Source: a virus. Taken from it: DNA of 23,124 bases. The position numbers and the translations under genes are program-made. The notes beneath the pieces were generated by a model. It made no database searches. It saw nothing but the letters and a program-made list of their open reading frames with translations, and was not told where the DNA came from. Below, piece by piece: positions 6,990 to 14,470 of the stretch. Position 1 is the first letter of the stretch. The number at the start of each line of letters is the position of its first letter. The stretch is from the IMG/VR virus record IMGVR_UViG_3300044797_000116, positions 1 to 23,124 of that record; one strand, given 5' to 3'.

Positions 6990-7032
6990 CAACGGGGGCG
7001 AGGGCTAGGAGCCTTTGTCCCCGTTGTTTTTT
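6990..7032 (+). terminator. Intrinsic terminator after the major capsid gene
   Basis: CAACGGGG (6990-6997) pairs perfectly with CCCCGTTG (7019-7026). An inner GGCT (7003-7006) pairs with AGCC (7010-7013), and TTTTTT follows at 7027-7032. This is a strong GC-rich hairpin plus U-tract. It starts 12 bases after the capsid stop. The right arm also takes part in a second palindrome, GTTGTTTT (7023-7030) with AAAACAAC (7033-7040), which would compete with the terminator and may allow read-through control. Confidence 0.85.
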
Positions 7033-7059
7033 AAAACAACCCCCGAAAGGACCCCGACA

Positions 7060-7476
7060 ATGGAAACCCCGACGACCGATACGAACCCACCCGACCAGAA
7101 GCCCCCCACGGATAAGCTCGTGAACCCGCCCAAGAACCAGACCCACATGGTGGCCCCGCAGAAGAAGGGGCAGAAGTCCTATAAGCTGGTGGTGATGCGC
7201 CCGTTCCAGCTGGGCGAGGTGGAATACAAGGACGGCCGCGTCTCGAAGGACTCCACCCGGATGACGAAGGTCGGCGAGATCGTCGAAGTGCCCCGGGCCA
7301 AGGCCAAGGAGCTCTGCGGCAAGATCAACGGCAGCTACGCCTTCTCGGGCGAGCGCTATAACGCCGACAAGGACATCCCGAGGCATGACCTGAGCCTCGC
7401 GCGACTGGCGACAGAGAAGGATTATTTCGAGGCAAAACCGCTCACCCCGATGGAAGACGACATCTTCGCAGAATAG
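7060..7476 (+). CDS. Hypothetical protein between capsid and connector genes
   Basis: This protein has 138 residues from the ATG at 7060, which has GAAAGG nine bases upstream. A TTG further upstream at 7015 would start inside the terminator and is rejected. Residues 1-45 are Pro/Thr/Lys-rich and likely disordered (many PP pairs). The rest is a compact region with YKLVVMRPFQLGEVEYKDGR and a KVGEIVEVPRAKAKELCGK segment, resembling a small beta-rich fold of the type that binds capsid or connector proteins. I do not recognise a named family. Position between the major capsid and the gp36-like gene suggests a virion or head-completion role. Confidence 0.7.
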   Translation: METPTTDTNPPDQKPPTDKLVNPPKNQTHMVAPQKKGQKSYKLVVMRPFQLGEVEYKDGRVSKDSTRMTKVGEIVEVPRAKAKELCGKINGSYAFSGERYNADKDIPRHDLSLARLATEKDYFEAKPLTPMEDDIFAE

Positions 7477-7559
7477 GTCCCGTGGGCTATTCGGGGAGTT
7501 CGCTGGATCTGGGGATGCCTCGGGAGAAATCTCGGGGCGTTTCCGTTTAAGGGGGATAG

Positions 7560-8159
7560 ATGGGTCAGTATTGCTCAGTCAAGAACGTGCAGGAGAGGCT
7601 CCAGGGCAAGGTGAAGTTCAACGAGCCAGGCGGCACCGACCCGAACAAGATGACGCTGGACCTCCTGAACCAGCTGATCTCCGAGGGCGAGAGCCAGCTC
7701 GAGATCGACCTGATGGACCGCTACGACCTGCCCTTCAAGCGGTGGGACGACGCCCCGTTCAGCCAGCTCTTCCCGAGCACGCTCTTCATGATCAAGAACC
7801 TGGCCGAGATGATCTCGGTGATCCGGGTGCTGGAGACCGACTTCGGGCGCGGCACGTCCGTGAACGCGGACAAGTACACAGAAAAGCTTCAGAAGCGCTA
7901 TGACGGCGTTATCGACATGCTCATGGAGAAACAGGAAGAGACCAAGAACACCTCACGTCAGTGGAAGCGTCGGCCCCTTGATGGTCTCAAGGTGGCCTAT
8001 AATAATCAGGGCGACAACGGCTTCAGGGGCCGCGCCTTCAACACGTCCAAGCGCCATGACTCCGCGGACTACGCCCAGCACCAGCAGAACCACCCGGACC
8101 TGAACATCTGGAACGGCGTAGGCCTGGGCCGAGAGGACGGGGACGGCGATGGCCGATAA
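7560..8159 (+). CDS. Head-tail connector, Mu gp36-like (DUF1320)
   Basis: This 199-residue protein has the DUF1320/gp36 pattern: an N-terminal YCSVKNVQERL helix, then LISEGESQLEIDLMDRYDLPF, the motif typical of these head-tail connector adaptors, and a helical middle that continues to residue 130. The last 70 residues are polar and Gly/Asn/Asp/Arg-rich (NNQGDNGFRGRAFN to GREDGDGDGR), longer than usual and probably disordered. These proteins form a ring under the portal that links the head to the tail. The start has AGGGGG a few bases upstream. The 3' end overlaps the following gpG-like gene by 11 bases. Upstream, 7477-7559 holds no gene or convincing hairpin. Confidence 0.75.
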   Translation: MGQYCSVKNVQERLQGKVKFNEPGGTDPNKMTLDLLNQLISEGESQLEIDLMDRYDLPFKRWDDAPFSQLFPSTLFMIKNLAEMISVIRVLETDFGRGTSVNADKYTEKLQKRYDGVIDMLMEKQEETKNTSRQWKRRPLDGLKVAYNNQGDNGFRGRAFNTSKRHDSADYAQHQQNHPDLNIWNGVGLGREDGDGDGR

Positions 8160-8697
8160 CCTCGTCGCGATCGACTTCCGGATGCCCGACTACCTGGAGC
8201 GTTATAGGCAGCACTTCAGGCGGATCCTCGTCGGGATCGCGTCGGACATCCAGACCAACAGGGGCCTGCTGTTCGACGCCGAGGGCGCGTATAACGGGCA
8301 TAACAAGTGGCAGAACCTGGCGAGCGGGAAGAACCTCAAGAAGGCGAAGAACGGGCTCCAGGTCCGACAGATCCTCAGGAAGACCGGGACGCTGAAGAAC
8401 TCGATCGGCCCGGACAACCCCGACGGGTCCCCCGGTAAGGAGGGGTACGTGCGCTTCGAGGGGGACTTCAAAAACGCCGTGGTGAAGGTCGGGACCAACG
8501 TGGCGTATGCCCGGATCCACAACGAGGGCGGGACCATCCAGCACCCGGGCACCGACAACGGATTCGGCAGGGGGATCAAGATCAAGGCCCACGCCATCAG
8601 GATCCCGAAGAGAAACTTCACCGACTGGAACGACGCGGACGCCAAGAATATGAAGCTGTTTCTGAAGAACATGTTGGACGTGCTCAATGGAAGATAA
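8149..8697 (+). CDS. Tail completion / virion morphogenesis protein (Mu gpG-like)
   Basis: This 182-residue protein matches the phage virion morphogenesis family (Mu gpG, P2 gpS type). Key features are LRKTGTLKNSIGPD (residues 76-89), then VKVGTNVAYARIHNEGG, and a C-terminal HAIRIPKRNFTDW segment, which is the usual order of 'L..TG.L..S', 'VGTN..YA.IHQ.GG' and 'IPARPF'. The N-terminal helix bundle with ILVGIASDIQTNRGLLFDAEG is also family-like. It helps complete or stabilise the tail so that heads can join. It overlaps both neighbours by 11 bases, which suggests translational coupling within one operon. Confidence 0.82.
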   Translation: MADNLVAIDFRMPDYLERYRQHFRRILVGIASDIQTNRGLLFDAEGAYNGHNKWQNLASGKNLKKAKNGLQVRQILRKTGTLKNSIGPDNPDGSPGKEGYVRFEGDFKNAVVKVGTNVAYARIHNEGGTIQHPGTDNGFGRGIKIKAHAIRIPKRNFTDWNDADAKNMKLFLKNMLDVLNGR

Positions 8698-9340
8698 GCT
8701 CGACCGGATGACCCCGCAGCTCTTCAAGGACGGACCCGGGGAGCACCTCGCCATGCAGGTCGCCCTCGCGATCAAGAACGAGCGCCACTTCCGGATGGTG
8801 TTCGGGGAGGCCGTCGACGACTACGACCGCGAGGACTACTCCATGAGGGACCTGCCCGCACTGCGGGTTTATAATCCGGGGTACCGCAAGGAACACGAGT
8901 CGCACTACATCAACGGGAACCTCAATATGGACGTGATCCTGCCCGCGTCAATTCGACGGGTGGAGACCGAGGACATCCCCAGCCGCATCGCGACGGCGCT
9001 CCTCCAGCAGTTTCGGAGGCCGGGCTTCTTCGAGCGCATGGTCCAGGCCGTTCCCGGATTGAACGAGTTGGGTAAGGTCTTCGAGGTCGATAAGAACCTG
9101 ACCTTTCAGAACACGCAGATGAACGACGAATGCCCGGTCGTGAAGATAGTCCTGAATTTTCGTATAGACCTGAAGGCATGGGACGCGTATCTTGAAGAGC
9201 AAGGCAGGACCAAGGGTGAACCATTCGACGTCGTACTCGAGGATCTCAAGTTGATCGCCACCACGATCCAGGGCATAGACGACGATGCGAGCGTGAAGAT
9301 CACCCTTCCAGGCCAACCAGTTAAAGTCGGGGGACAATAA
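8687..9340 (+). CDS. Probable tail terminator or gp37-like tail protein
   Basis: This 217-residue protein has no motif I can name with certainty. Its place, between the gpG-like gene and the sheath, is where Mu-like phages encode gp37-type and tail-terminator proteins. Visible features are an acidic region LFGEAVDDYDRED-type near residues 35-55, YSMRDLPALRVYNPG, the strand NGNLNMDVILPASIRRVE, an Arg-rich helix TALLQQFRRPGF, and a C-terminal VVLEDLKLIATTIQGIDDD. The ring-forming terminator role is inferred from position. It begins inside the previous gene (11-base overlap) and ends just before the sheath, whose GGGGGA ribosome site lies inside its last codons. Confidence 0.55.
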   Translation: MEDKLDRMTPQLFKDGPGEHLAMQVALAIKNERHFRMVFGEAVDDYDREDYSMRDLPALRVYNPGYRKEHESHYINGNLNMDVILPASIRRVETEDIPSRIATALLQQFRRPGFFERMVQAVPGLNELGKVFEVDKNLTFQNTQMNDECPVVKIVLNFRIDLKAWDAYLEEQGRTKGEPFDVVLEDLKLIATTIQGIDDDASVKITLPGQPVKVGGQ

Positions 9341-9342
9341 AA

Positions 9343-10548
9343 ATGGGCTTAACTACGATTCCAATTCAGAAGACACCCGGAAATCCTACGCAGATCACCT
9401 ACGCCCCCAACACGGGCATCCCGGGGACGATCCCGCCTCTCGTGGTCATCGGCCACCAGGGCGCGACGGGGGGAATGCTGGCCGGGTCCGCATCCGGGGC
9501 CAACTACGTCCCCGTTCCGATCGTCAACATCGCCTCTCTGCCGGCCGCTTCTGGTGAGGTTCAGGGCTACTTCGGGAACGGGTCCGAGCTCGCCAAGATG
9601 GTCATCGCCGCGATCGCCGCGAACACCGGGACCGGAAACTACGTCAACATCATCGCCATCCCGCTCGCGTCCACGGACACGGCGTGGGGGTCGTCCGGTG
9701 AGGCCCTCACGGCGCTCGACAAGCTCGGATGCGAGTACGTGGCCTCCTGCTACGACGCGCAGACGTCCATGTCGAACAACACGGCGCTCATCAACGAGGT
9801 GTCCACGATGAGCCAGGCGAACCGCACGACCAACGGTCAGTTCGGGTCCATCGCCGTCGCGGTCAACCAGAGCGTGACTCTGCCTTCGACCCTGAATCCT
9901 TACAACTCTGCCTACCTCTCCCCTCAGTGGTTCAGGAACAGCGCCCCGACGCAGCTCGTGGGCGAGATCGCGGCTGCTGTGGCCGCTCAATTGAATGGGC
10001 TGCAGACTCCCTTCAACCCGGTGAACGGCCTCGTGCTGCCCTACACCAATGGCCCCGCCATGCCGAGCGACGCAATCAGCATCGGATTCGGTCTCGAGTC
10101 CGAGACCGCTCTGAAACTGGGATGGGCGCCCCTCAAGGTGCTCAAGAACGGTCAAGTCGCTCAGGTGCGGTCCGTGACCAGCCTCATCCTCGAGTCGGAT
10201 GACGTCACCCCCGTGGTGGATTACTTCGACTGCCAGGACCTGATGGTGCTCTACTTCTGGAGGCAGACGCTCGCGGCCCGGTACGCTCAGCCGGACTTCG
10301 CCCAGGCCAAGGCGTCCGGCACCGAGGCGGCCCTCCTCCTGTCCGAGGTGGTTCGACTGGCCGGCGTCTTCCAGGATAACGGGATGTTCCAGGGCGTGGA
10401 TAACTCGGCGAGGAACTTCGTCGTGCAGAGGAACCAGTCTGACCGCACCCGGTTCGACGTATTGACCCCCGTGGACGTGGTCCCGATCCTGGCCGTAATC
10501 GCAACGAACGTTCAAGCCGGCACTTTCGCCGACGCATTGACTTTGTAA
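9343..10548 (+). CDS. Contractile tail sheath protein (Mu gpL-like)
   Basis: This 401-residue protein is the tail sheath, the outer contractile cylinder. The start MGLTTIPIQKTPG is followed by a classic arrangement: an early beta region (TIPPLVVIGHQG), the alpha/beta core with YVNIIAIPLAST, and the conserved C-terminal part where YFDCQDLMVLYFWRQTLAARY and FVVQRNQSDRTRFDVLTPVDVVPILAVIATN make the core wall of the sheath. Length (401) is at the short end for Mu-like sheaths. GGGGGA precedes the ATG. The next gene is the tube, the normal order. The tail therefore is contractile, so the phage has a myovirus morphology. Confidence 0.88.
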   Translation: MGLTTIPIQKTPGNPTQITYAPNTGIPGTIPPLVVIGHQGATGGMLAGSASGANYVPVPIVNIASLPAASGEVQGYFGNGSELAKMVIAAIAANTGTGNYVNIIAIPLASTDTAWGSSGEALTALDKLGCEYVASCYDAQTSMSNNTALINEVSTMSQANRTTNGQFGSIAVAVNQSVTLPSTLNPYNSAYLSPQWFRNSAPTQLVGEIAAAVAAQLNGLQTPFNPVNGLVLPYTNGPAMPSDAISIGFGLESETALKLGWAPLKVLKNGQVAQVRSVTSLILESDDVTPVVDYFDCQDLMVLYFWRQTLAARYAQPDFAQAKASGTEAALLLSEVVRLAGVFQDNGMFQGVDNSARNFVVQRNQSDRTRFDVLTPVDVVPILAVIATNVQAGTFADALTL

Positions 10549-10560
10549 GGAGACTGACGA

Positions 10561-10992
10561 ATGGCAACCCTATACGCAGACCGAGCCTTTCTCTCCGTCA
10601 ACGGAGCTAAGATCGTCGACCTGCAGTCGATGAACCTGAATAACAACTACAACGCGAAGGCCGTCCCGAACATGACGACCGACGGCTACAACACCGGATT
10701 CGTCCAGGGGAACCACGACATCGACATCGACTTCGAGGTCGCGATCGAGAACGCGCTGGCCTCCCCGAAGATCGAGGAGATCGACTTCGGAGCCAACAGC
10801 GTCCAGCTGAACGTCATGGTCGGGGCCGACCAGTACGTCGCCCAGGGCCTTTTCCGGAAGACGTCGAAGACCTCGGCCGCCGGCATCGGGCAGGAGGCGA
10901 AGAAGAGCTGGACCTTCGGGGCGCTCAGGCTCACGGACGTGGTCGGTAACTCGATCCTATTCCCCCTGACCCTGTCGCTCCAGTCGAGCTAG
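10561..10992 (+). CDS. Tail tube protein (Mu gpM-like)
   Basis: This 143-residue protein lies directly after the sheath and matches the Mu-type tail tube. It has NGAKIVDLQSMNLNNNY near the start, GYNTGFVQGNHDIDIDFEVAIE in the middle, VQLNVMVGADQYVAQGLFRK, and a final beta segment LFPLTLSLQSS. The strand-rich pattern with 'GxxQGNxDI' is typical of tubes that stack as hexamers inside the sheath. A strong AAGGAG lies ahead of the ATG at 10561, fitting a protein needed in many copies. The next gene begins three bases after its stop. Confidence 0.82.
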   Translation: MATLYADRAFLSVNGAKIVDLQSMNLNNNYNAKAVPNMTTDGYNTGFVQGNHDIDIDFEVAIENALASPKIEEIDFGANSVQLNVMVGADQYVAQGLFRKTSKTSAAGIGQEAKKSWTFGALRLTDVVGNSILFPLTLSLQSS

Positions 10993-10995
10993 CCG

Positions 10996-11520
10996 ATGTC
11001 CACCCCGACAGCGCCAGCTAACGAATACCCCAACAGGGACCTCATCCGACATGGGATCAACTTCAGGTTCGACATCAAGCTGAGAAAGCTGTCGCTGAAC
11101 GTGCGGCCGCTCTCGACGATGGAGGAGGACAGCATCTCCCAGTCGGTGCTCGACGACCTGGAGAAGCTCCCCGAGCATAAGCGCACGTCGCTGAAGCAGT
11201 CGGCGCTCCTCAGCATTAAGAAGCTCGAGATGGCCCAGACCTCGGACATCAACATGAAGGACTCGAAGATGACTGCGGTCGAGCTCCAGACGCTCACGCC
11301 GGGCGAGCTGCAGTTCCTTTTCAAGGAGTACATCGCCGGCTGCGACAAGGTGAACCCCAAGATCGAGAGCTTCTCCCAGGAGGAGCTCGCAAAGTGGGTG
11401 GACCATCTAAAAAAAAATTCCAGCGAGGCGGAGACGACGCTGATCGAATCGTCTTTCTACACACTGGTCGGACTCTGTCTCCACTTACTGACGCAGCCAG
11501 AGTCACCCGAGGCCAGTTGA
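10996..11520 (+). CDS. Tail assembly chaperone, 0-frame product
   Basis: This 174-residue protein sits between tube and tape measure, where nearly all long-tailed phages place the tail assembly chaperone. It is helical and charged, with GINFRFDIKLRKLSLNVRPLS at residues 20-40, EEDSISQSVLDDLEKLPEHKR, and TPGELQFLFKEYIAGCDKVN. An A9 run (11409-11417) falls in codons 138-141 (Leu-Lys-Lys-Asn). Codon bias after the run remains high in GC at the third position in frame 0, so the 35 remaining residues (SSEAETTLIESSFYTLVGLC and beyond) look genuinely coding. A -1 shift at the run gives a longer product (separate entry). It would coat the tape measure during tail assembly. Confidence 0.7.
   Translation: MSTPTAPANEYPNRDLIRHGINFRFDIKLRKLSLNVRPLSTMEEDSISQSVLDDLEKLPEHKRTSLKQSALLSIKKLEMAQTSDINMKDSKMTAVELQTLTPGELQFLFKEYIAGCDKVNPKIESFSQEELAKWVDHLKKNSSEAETTLIESSFYTLVGLCLHLLTQPESPEAS
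11409..11417 (+). promoter_or_regulatory. A9 slippery run, candidate -1 frameshift site in tail chaperone
   Basis: Nine consecutive A bases lie in the gene's own frame as CTA AAA AAA AAT. This holds A-AAA-AAA, a recognised slippery heptamer. After a -1 slip following AAA AAA, the frame stays open for 51 codons, to TAA at 11568-11570. After a +1 or -2 slip, the frame stops after a few codons (TGA at about 11441). Only the -1 frame is open, as in programmed frameshifting of phage tail chaperones. Confidence 0.55.
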
Positions 11521-11570
11521 CCTGGATCGCGGTCCATTCTATGGTTTCAGGAGAGAGAAATATTCTTTAA
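11415..11570 (+). CDS. Frame -1 extension of tail chaperone
   Basis: Read in the -1 frame from the A9 run, this stretch encodes 51 residues, KFQRGGDDADRIVFLH and on through TWIAVHSMVSGERNIL. The combined product would be about 191 residues. The extension fills the otherwise empty gap 11521-11570, and its TAA overlaps the AAGGAG ribosome site of the tape measure at 11580. The tail-chaperone G/GT pair in lambda-type and Mu-type phages follows the same layout. Support for the extension is weaker than for frame 0 because no known T-domain motif is seen, and codon third-position bias within 11521-11567 is mixed. A missing or extra A in the assembled run would give the same picture, so read support is decisive. 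Confidence 0.45.
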   Translation, partial: KFQRGGDDADRIVFLHTGRTLSPLTDAARVTRGQLTWIAVHSMVSGERNIL

Positions 11571-11579
11571 GGAGATCGG

Positions 11580-13280
11580 ATGTCCGGCGTAGAAGTTGAA
11601 GTCCAATCACAGCTCGCCAAGATCGTCCAGGACCTCGAGAACATCAAGAAGGCCTCCGAGGACGTCTCCAATACACTTAAGGGTACAGGCGAGAACGTCG
11701 GAAAGGCCGTGGATAACCAGACCAAGAAGGTTCAGAACTCCCTGGAGCAACTGAAGAACTTCGGCCGTCGGGTTGCCGACCAGCTCAAGCAGGACTTCAT
11801 GGCGATGGGGTCCGTCGCCTCACTGGGCGCCGGGATGAAGCTCTCGTCCCAGTTCAGCGGGTCCGTGAAGGAGGCCGTAAACCTGTCGGATACGGTCAGG
11901 AAGCTGGGGTCTGTCTTCGGCATTGCCCGGTCGGAATTCGCGGGCTTTCAGTCGATGCTATCCAAGGGTTTCGGCGACATCGGCGCATCCTCCACGGCCG
12001 CCGCAAACGCCATTACTGGGCTTTCCCAGACCGGGGTGCGGGGTCAGGGCAATCTCGTGGCTTACGCCAAGACGGCGGCCCAGCTGGCCTCTATTGGCGG
12101 GCAGCAGGGGCAGGAGGGCGACATCGCCAAGGGGATGACCGGCGTCATCTCGGCCAGGGGCGGAAACGTCAACGACATGAAGAGCCAGGAGGCGGTGAGT
12201 CGAGAGATCCTCCAGATCCGCAACGCCACGGGCGCCTCCATCACGGACATCACGAAGTCGTTGACCGGGATGTATGGGGGGTCGAACCAGAGCTTCCAGA
12301 AACGGCTCGCAGGAGGCGGATCCACCACTCTGGCGACCGCCGCCATGATGGCCCCAGGATCGACCGCTTTCATCGAAAATTACCTCAAGCAGGGTAAATA
12401 TGAGAGCGCCGGGACCCAGGCCAGGGGCATGGGCAACATCCTCGGTAAGAACGGGGAGATCGACAACAAGCAGATTCAGGCGATCATGGGCCAGGCGAAG
12501 AGCGCCGGCGGCGGGGACGTGCAGCAGGGCCTCAAGAGCGCCTTCGGGATGTCCACCGAGGAGGCCCAGGGGTTCATCCGCCTCTCCGAGGTGATGAACA
12601 AGTCCGGGGACGCCATCAACGGCGCACACAAGTCCATGACCAACATCAACAAGGAGTTTCAGGAGACCCGGAGCCTCGGCGACTCCTTCAGGGCTAACGT
12701 CAACAAGGTCAAGGGGCTCATGGCCCCAGGCATCGGCGGGCTCACCCAAGGTGCCACTGACCTGCTGGGCAAGGCCAGCCAGACCACGGGCGGTGCTGTC
12801 GCCACGACAGCGGGAGCGGGACTTCTCGCCGCAGTTCTCACGGGCGGGGGACTCAGGGGAATCGGCGGACTGCTCGGCGGCGAAGCCAAGTCCAGGGCGA
12901 TCGAGGCCGCCACGGGAGAGAAGGTTCAGAAGGTCGAGGTCATCAACTTCCCCGGCGGATTCGGATCGGTCCCGAGCGCGGCCAGCGGGATCGGCGGATT
13001 CCTCGGCAAGGCTGGGCTCGTGGGCGCAGCCGGGGCAGCGGGCTACGGGGTCGGGACCGTTGCGAACATGGGCTTGGATAAGTTCACGCAGGGCAAGACC
13101 TCCGAGGGCTTCCAGGGCAACGCCATGGAGAGGCTGTTCTTCAAGCTCGACCAGCTCATCGGTGGCGAGTCAGCCAAGGCTATCAACGCCGGTAACCGCG
13201 TGGGCGTCGACGTGCACATCAAAGAGAAGCCGAAGACCTTCCAGACGACGGCCAGGCCGAGCAGGGGAACCAGTCAATGA
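11580..13280 (+). CDS. Tail tape measure protein
   Basis: This 566-residue protein follows the chaperone and sets tail length. The N-terminus is a helical coiled coil (IVQDLENIKKASEDVSNTLK), followed by a large Gly/Ala/Ser/Gln-rich helical region, with repeated GxxG segments such as ALTGLSQTGVRG-like turns. A hydrophobic part at about 405-440 (GGAVATTAGAGLLAAVLTGG) and another near 475-500 (GLVGAAGAAGYGVGTV) could insert into the host inner membrane during genome entry. By the usual 0.15 nm per residue it predicts a tail of about 85 nm, short for a myovirus. AAGGAG lies five to six bases before the ATG, overlapping the frameshift stop. The 3' end overlaps the next gene by four bases (ATGA). 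Confidence 0.85.
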   Translation: MSGVEVEVQSQLAKIVQDLENIKKASEDVSNTLKGTGENVGKAVDNQTKKVQNSLEQLKNFGRRVADQLKQDFMAMGSVASLGAGMKLSSQFSGSVKEAVNLSDTVRKLGSVFGIARSEFAGFQSMLSKGFGDIGASSTAAANAITGLSQTGVRGQGNLVAYAKTAAQLASIGGQQGQEGDIAKGMTGVISARGGNVNDMKSQEAVSREILQIRNATGASITDITKSLTGMYGGSNQSFQKRLAGGGSTTLATAAMMAPGSTAFIENYLKQGKYESAGTQARGMGNILGKNGEIDNKQIQAIMGQAKSAGGGDVQQGLKSAFGMSTEEAQGFIRLSEVMNKSGDAINGAHKSMTNINKEFQETRSLGDSFRANVNKVKGLMAPGIGGLTQGATDLLGKASQTTGGAVATTAGAGLLAAVLTGGGLRGIGGLLGGEAKSRAIEAATGEKVQKVEVINFPGGFGSVPSAASGIGGFLGKAGLVGAAGAAGYGVGTVANMGLDKFTQGKTSEGFQGNAMERLFFKLDQLIGGESAKAINAGNRVGVDVHIKEKPKTFQTTARPSRGTSQ

Positions 13281-14470
13281 GCCTCAATCTAAATAACCCG
13301 GCCGACTTCGCGACCGCCACTCTGTCGAACCTATCGACGGCCCTCTCAAATCTGCTGGGGTCCAGCCAGTGGAGCATCCAGGAGGCGGCCTACGGAGTGG
13401 ATCCGAACAACCTAGTTCTTTTCCACGTGTTCAAGACCAATGAGAACTACACGGCGGCGCTCGATCAGGTCCAGGACGTCATCTCTCGCCGGGTGCCCGA
13501 GTATAAGTTCCCTTACGTCGATGGGCAGGGGACGGACGACCTGGGCCGTGAAGCGTCAACCTACGAGTTCGACGCCATCATTCATGGGCCGAATTATTAT
13601 AACGCGTACGTCCGACTGATCAACGAGCTGAATAAGCCCTTCCAGGGGACACTGCGCCATCCCGTAAACGGGCTGATCACCGTCAAGTTCACCGGCGGCC
13701 GCGTGACTCATCGATCCAAGGAACGGCAGGCCGTGATCCTCCACATGACCTTCGTGGAGAGCAACGTAAACATCTCCCTGACCACCACTAAACCCACTCT
13801 GAAGACCACGCTGGCGAACGCCGCCGCCTTCCTGTCGTCCGTGGCAAGCCAGATCACGCAGGTCCAGGGTTACGCGGCGGTCGCATCGAGCGCCCTCCTG
13901 GCCGCGAACGCCACGATCGCCTCCTTCTCCGCAGGCTTCACGAGCTTTCTTGTTTCTCTCAACACCAGCTTCAACAATGGGACATCCGCGGACCTTCCTG
14001 GGTTGCTGCCAGCGAACTCTGCCGCCGGGACCACGTCCTTCCCGGTCGCCACGGCCACCACGGGTGTCTACGCGGACCTGACGCCGGCGGAGATTCAGGC
14101 TCAGACGACCGCCCCGGTGAGCGCGGCTCAGGCCCAGATCCTGCTCAGCGATTTGGTGACCAGCGCGAACGCCACGATCGCCGCCATCGAGGGCATCAGC
14201 GGGGGTCAGGGCGCACTGATTTATTATGACACCACGAATAATATCCGGCAGTCTATCCAGGCCGCTAAGAGCGCCCTCCTGCTCTGCCTGCAAACGTCCA
14301 ACTCCCTGGTCACGAGTTACACGGTGCCGGTGCTCATGTCGATCCGGGAGGTCTGCTTCGCTAACAACATCCCCGTCGATAACAGCCAGGACGTGCTCAC
14401 GATGAACCCGGGCCTCCTCTCGGCCAACTATATTCCGCAGGGGACTGTCCTGCAGATCCCGAGCGCCTGA
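13277..14470 (+). CDS. DNA circularisation-like baseplate/tail protein (Mu gpN-like)
   Basis: This 397-residue protein has the DNA-circularisation N-terminal domain pattern of Mu gpN: FPYVDGQGTDDLGREASTYEF (about residues 78-98), then IIHGPNYYNAYVRLINELN and GTLRHPVNGLITVKFTGG. Despite the name, gpN in Mu is a baseplate hub/tail protein. The central part is Ala/Thr/Ser-rich and low in charge, and the C-terminus (QDVLTMNPGLL...LQIPSA) ends with a hydrophobic, LysM-like short segment, so it may contact the hub. It begins within the tape measure's last codons (ATGA) and its TGA overlaps the next ATG (TGATG), so the baseplate genes are translationally coupled. Confidence 0.75.
   Translation: MSLNLNNPADFATATLSNLSTALSNLLGSSQWSIQEAAYGVDPNNLVLFHVFKTNENYTAALDQVQDVISRRVPEYKFPYVDGQGTDDLGREASTYEFDAIIHGPNYYNAYVRLINELNKPFQGTLRHPVNGLITVKFTGGRVTHRSKERQAVILHMTFVESNVNISLTTTKPTLKTTLANAAAFLSSVASQITQVQGYAAVASSALLAANATIASFSAGFTSFLVSLNTSFNNGTSADLPGLLPANSAAGTTSFPVATATTGVYADLTPAEIQAQTTAPVSAAQAQILLSDLVTSANATIAAIEGISGGQGALIYYDTTNNIRQSIQAAKSALLLCLQTSNSLVTSYTVPVLMSIREVCFANNIPVDNSQDVLTMNPGLLSANYIPQGTVLQIPSA

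Noticed and set aside
5808-6992. Long antisense frame opposite the major capsid gene (394 codons)
   Set aside because: It is the shadow of a highly GC3-biased gene. It has no Shine-Dalgarno, no known motifs and an unlikely composition.
7015-7059. Upstream TTG start for the 7060 gene
   Set aside because: It would begin within the terminator hairpin and adds a sequence unlike the rest. ATG 7060 has a better ribosome site.
7477-7559. Possible hairpin between the 7060 and 7560 genes
   Set aside because: CTCGGG repeats are direct rather than inverted, and the best stem is only four pairs (GAGA/TCTC).
9349-10515. Long antisense frame opposite the sheath gene (388 codons)
   Set aside because: Same GC3 effect. 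It is rich in Arg, Gly, Val and His without domain signs, and covers a clear sheath gene.
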